From positions 1 through 7,308 of the forward strand of contig CAIXPV010000188.1 in the NCBI GenBank assembly GCA_903921405.1: a stretch of DNA of 7,308 nucleotides, written 5' to 3'. A program made the translations under genes and the position numbers. Position 1 is the first letter of the stretch; every line of letters starts with the position of its first letter. The notes beneath the pieces are model-generated. The model was not told the DNA's origin. It ran no database searches and was given only the letters and a program-made list of their open reading frames with translations. This document shows, piece after piece, positions 6,763 to 7,308 of this stretch. This DNA comes from an uncultured Actinomycetes bacterium (GTDB lineage Bacteria; Actinomycetota; Actinomycetes; Nanopelagicales; Nanopelagicaceae).

Positions 6763-6918
6763 ATGGATATGAACTCACAGATCGATGAGAGTTTAGTGGA
6801 AGAGGTTCGCAATGAACTTCACGAGATCGATGCAATGGCAATTAATGATCATGCTCCTCGCTTTGAAGAGCTACATCAGAAGTTGGCAACTGCGCTCTCC
6901 TCCATCGATGGACTTTAA
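6763..6918 (+). CDS. Conserved 51-residue protein upstream of tlyA (Rv1693-like)
   Basis: This is a tiny acidic, probably helical protein of unknown function. The ATG at 6763 directly follows the previous stop (TAG 6760-6762); a second ATG at 6769 would shorten it by two residues. The pattern VRNELHEIDAM (15-25), then NDHAPRFEELHQKLATALSSID (28-49), matches the recalled actinobacterial family that sits just before tlyA, with a pattern like LxxLDxLPVxEHVxxFExVHxxLxxxL. The ordered hydrophobics, the family match and the seamless position in the operon argue that it is real despite its size. The Glu, Asp and Leu spacing suggests two short helices, possibly a binding module. It may partner with a neighbouring product, but nothing in the sequence shows which. 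Confidence 0.82.
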   Translation: MDMNSQIDESLVEEVRNELHEIDAMAINDHAPRFEELHQKLATALSSIDGL

Positions 6919-6933
6919 GGGGAAGTTTTCTCT

Positions 6934-7308
6934 ATGAAGATTCGTCTTGATGCCGAACTCGTTCGACGAGAACTAGCGCGCTCACGCGAGAATGCATCGG
7001 ATTTAATTGAAGCTAGATCCGTGCTAGTCAATGGAATCCCTGCCACAAAACCGGCCACTATGGTCGATGCCGAGACGTCAATTAAATTAGCTGGCAAACG
7101 CGATGATTTTGTTTCTCGCGGGGGGCACAAACTCGCTGGAGCACTCGATGCATTTTCAGGAGTAGTAGTTGAAGGACGTCGATGTCTAGATGCTGGTGCC
7201 TCTACTGGCGGTTTCACTGATGTGTTGTTGCGTCGTAAAGCTGCCCACGTTGTTGCAGTTGATGTTGGATACGGTCAATTGGCATGGTCGCTTCGCCAAG
7301 ATCCACGA
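6934..7308 (+). CDS. tlyA: TlyA, 16S/23S rRNA (cytidine-2'-O)-methyltransferase, N-terminal part
   Basis: TlyA methylates the 2'-hydroxyl of a cytidine in 16S rRNA helix 44 and, in mycobacteria, one in 23S rRNA helix 69 (C1409 and C1920). Loss of it gives capreomycin/viomycin resistance there. The first 125 codons are in the window and the frame is open at the right edge, so about half the protein is missing. An S4 RNA-binding domain covers residues 1-60 (MKIRLDAELVRRELARSREN onward). The family motif SRGGHKL follows at 61-67. The SAM-binding methyltransferase fold begins with CLDAGASTGGFTDVLL (84-99) and VVAVDVGYGQL (106-116), with D110 the likely SAM-ribose acidic residue. The start is supported by AAGGGGA at 6917-6923, ten bases before the ATG and overlapping the previous stop. 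It is the fourth gene of a tightly spaced cluster. 'Hemolysin A' is an old mislabel for this family. Confidence 0.95.
   Translation, partial: MKIRLDAELVRRELARSRENASDLIEARSVLVNGIPATKPATMVDAETSIKLAGKRDDFVSRGGHKLAGALDAFSGVVVEGRRCLDAGASTGGFTDVLLRRKAAHVVAVDVGYGQLAWSLRQDPR

Noticed and set aside
6516..6812. Minus-strand frame with an AAFLGAAFLGAAFLG repeat
   Set aside because: The repeat is simply the antisense reading of the PKKAA tandem units; the plus-strand gene sits in a tight operon.
1..7308. CRISPR arrays, insertion sequences, tRNA genes, prophage or defence genes
   Set aside because: No regularly spaced repeats, transposase-like product, terminal inverted repeats or tRNA-like sequence was seen on either strand.

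Overview
The window looks like chromosomal DNA from a small-genome, moderate-GC actinobacterium. The best fit is a freshwater lineage of the acI / Nanopelagicales (Planktophila-like) type, but that placement is an inference from gene content and base composition. The actinobacterial assignment itself is firmer. It rests on the 5S rRNA sequence, the actinobacterial form of bifunctional PutA, and the ending gene order of a tiny conserved protein followed by tlyA, which matches the Rv1691-Rv1694 neighbourhood of Mycobacterium. All genes lie on the + strand.

Layout. The window opens inside a 5S rRNA gene (1-94, 5' end missing), the end of an rRNA operon, closed by a strong intrinsic terminator (104-136). 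A protein follows with a disordered Ser/Pro/Arg-rich N-terminus and a TPR-like helical domain (199-1104). Next are an M20D-family metallo-amidohydrolase (1204-2403) and a monofunctionally organised but bifunctional PutA, proline dehydrogenase plus P5C dehydrogenase (2628-5984). After a 93-bp gap comes a tight cluster: a short SSB-like OB-fold protein (6078-6410), a small coiled-coil protein with a Lys/Ala histone-H1-like tail (6424-6762), a 51-residue conserved protein (6763-6918), and the start of tlyA (6934 to the window edge).

How the parts relate. The amidohydrolase releases free amino acids from N-acyl or related conjugates, and PutA converts proline to glutamate, so the middle of the window is an amino-acid scavenging block. 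It lies between a TPR gene and a tlyA cluster that are close neighbours in other actinobacteria. The HAD-type phosphatase gene expected between them is not seen. The last four genes have gaps of 13, 0 and 15 bp and probably form one transcript ending in the rRNA methyltransferase TlyA.

The most interesting non-coding stretch is the 185-224 bp upstream of putA. It holds spaced direct repeats, a possible promoter, and a large two-part RNA hairpin (2485-2557). A 25-codon open frame ending in Pro-stop spans the hairpin almost exactly. This could be a proline- or translation-responsive leader, but that is a hypothesis. No clearly new multi-gene system is visible; most of the window is recognisable housekeeping or catabolic DNA.
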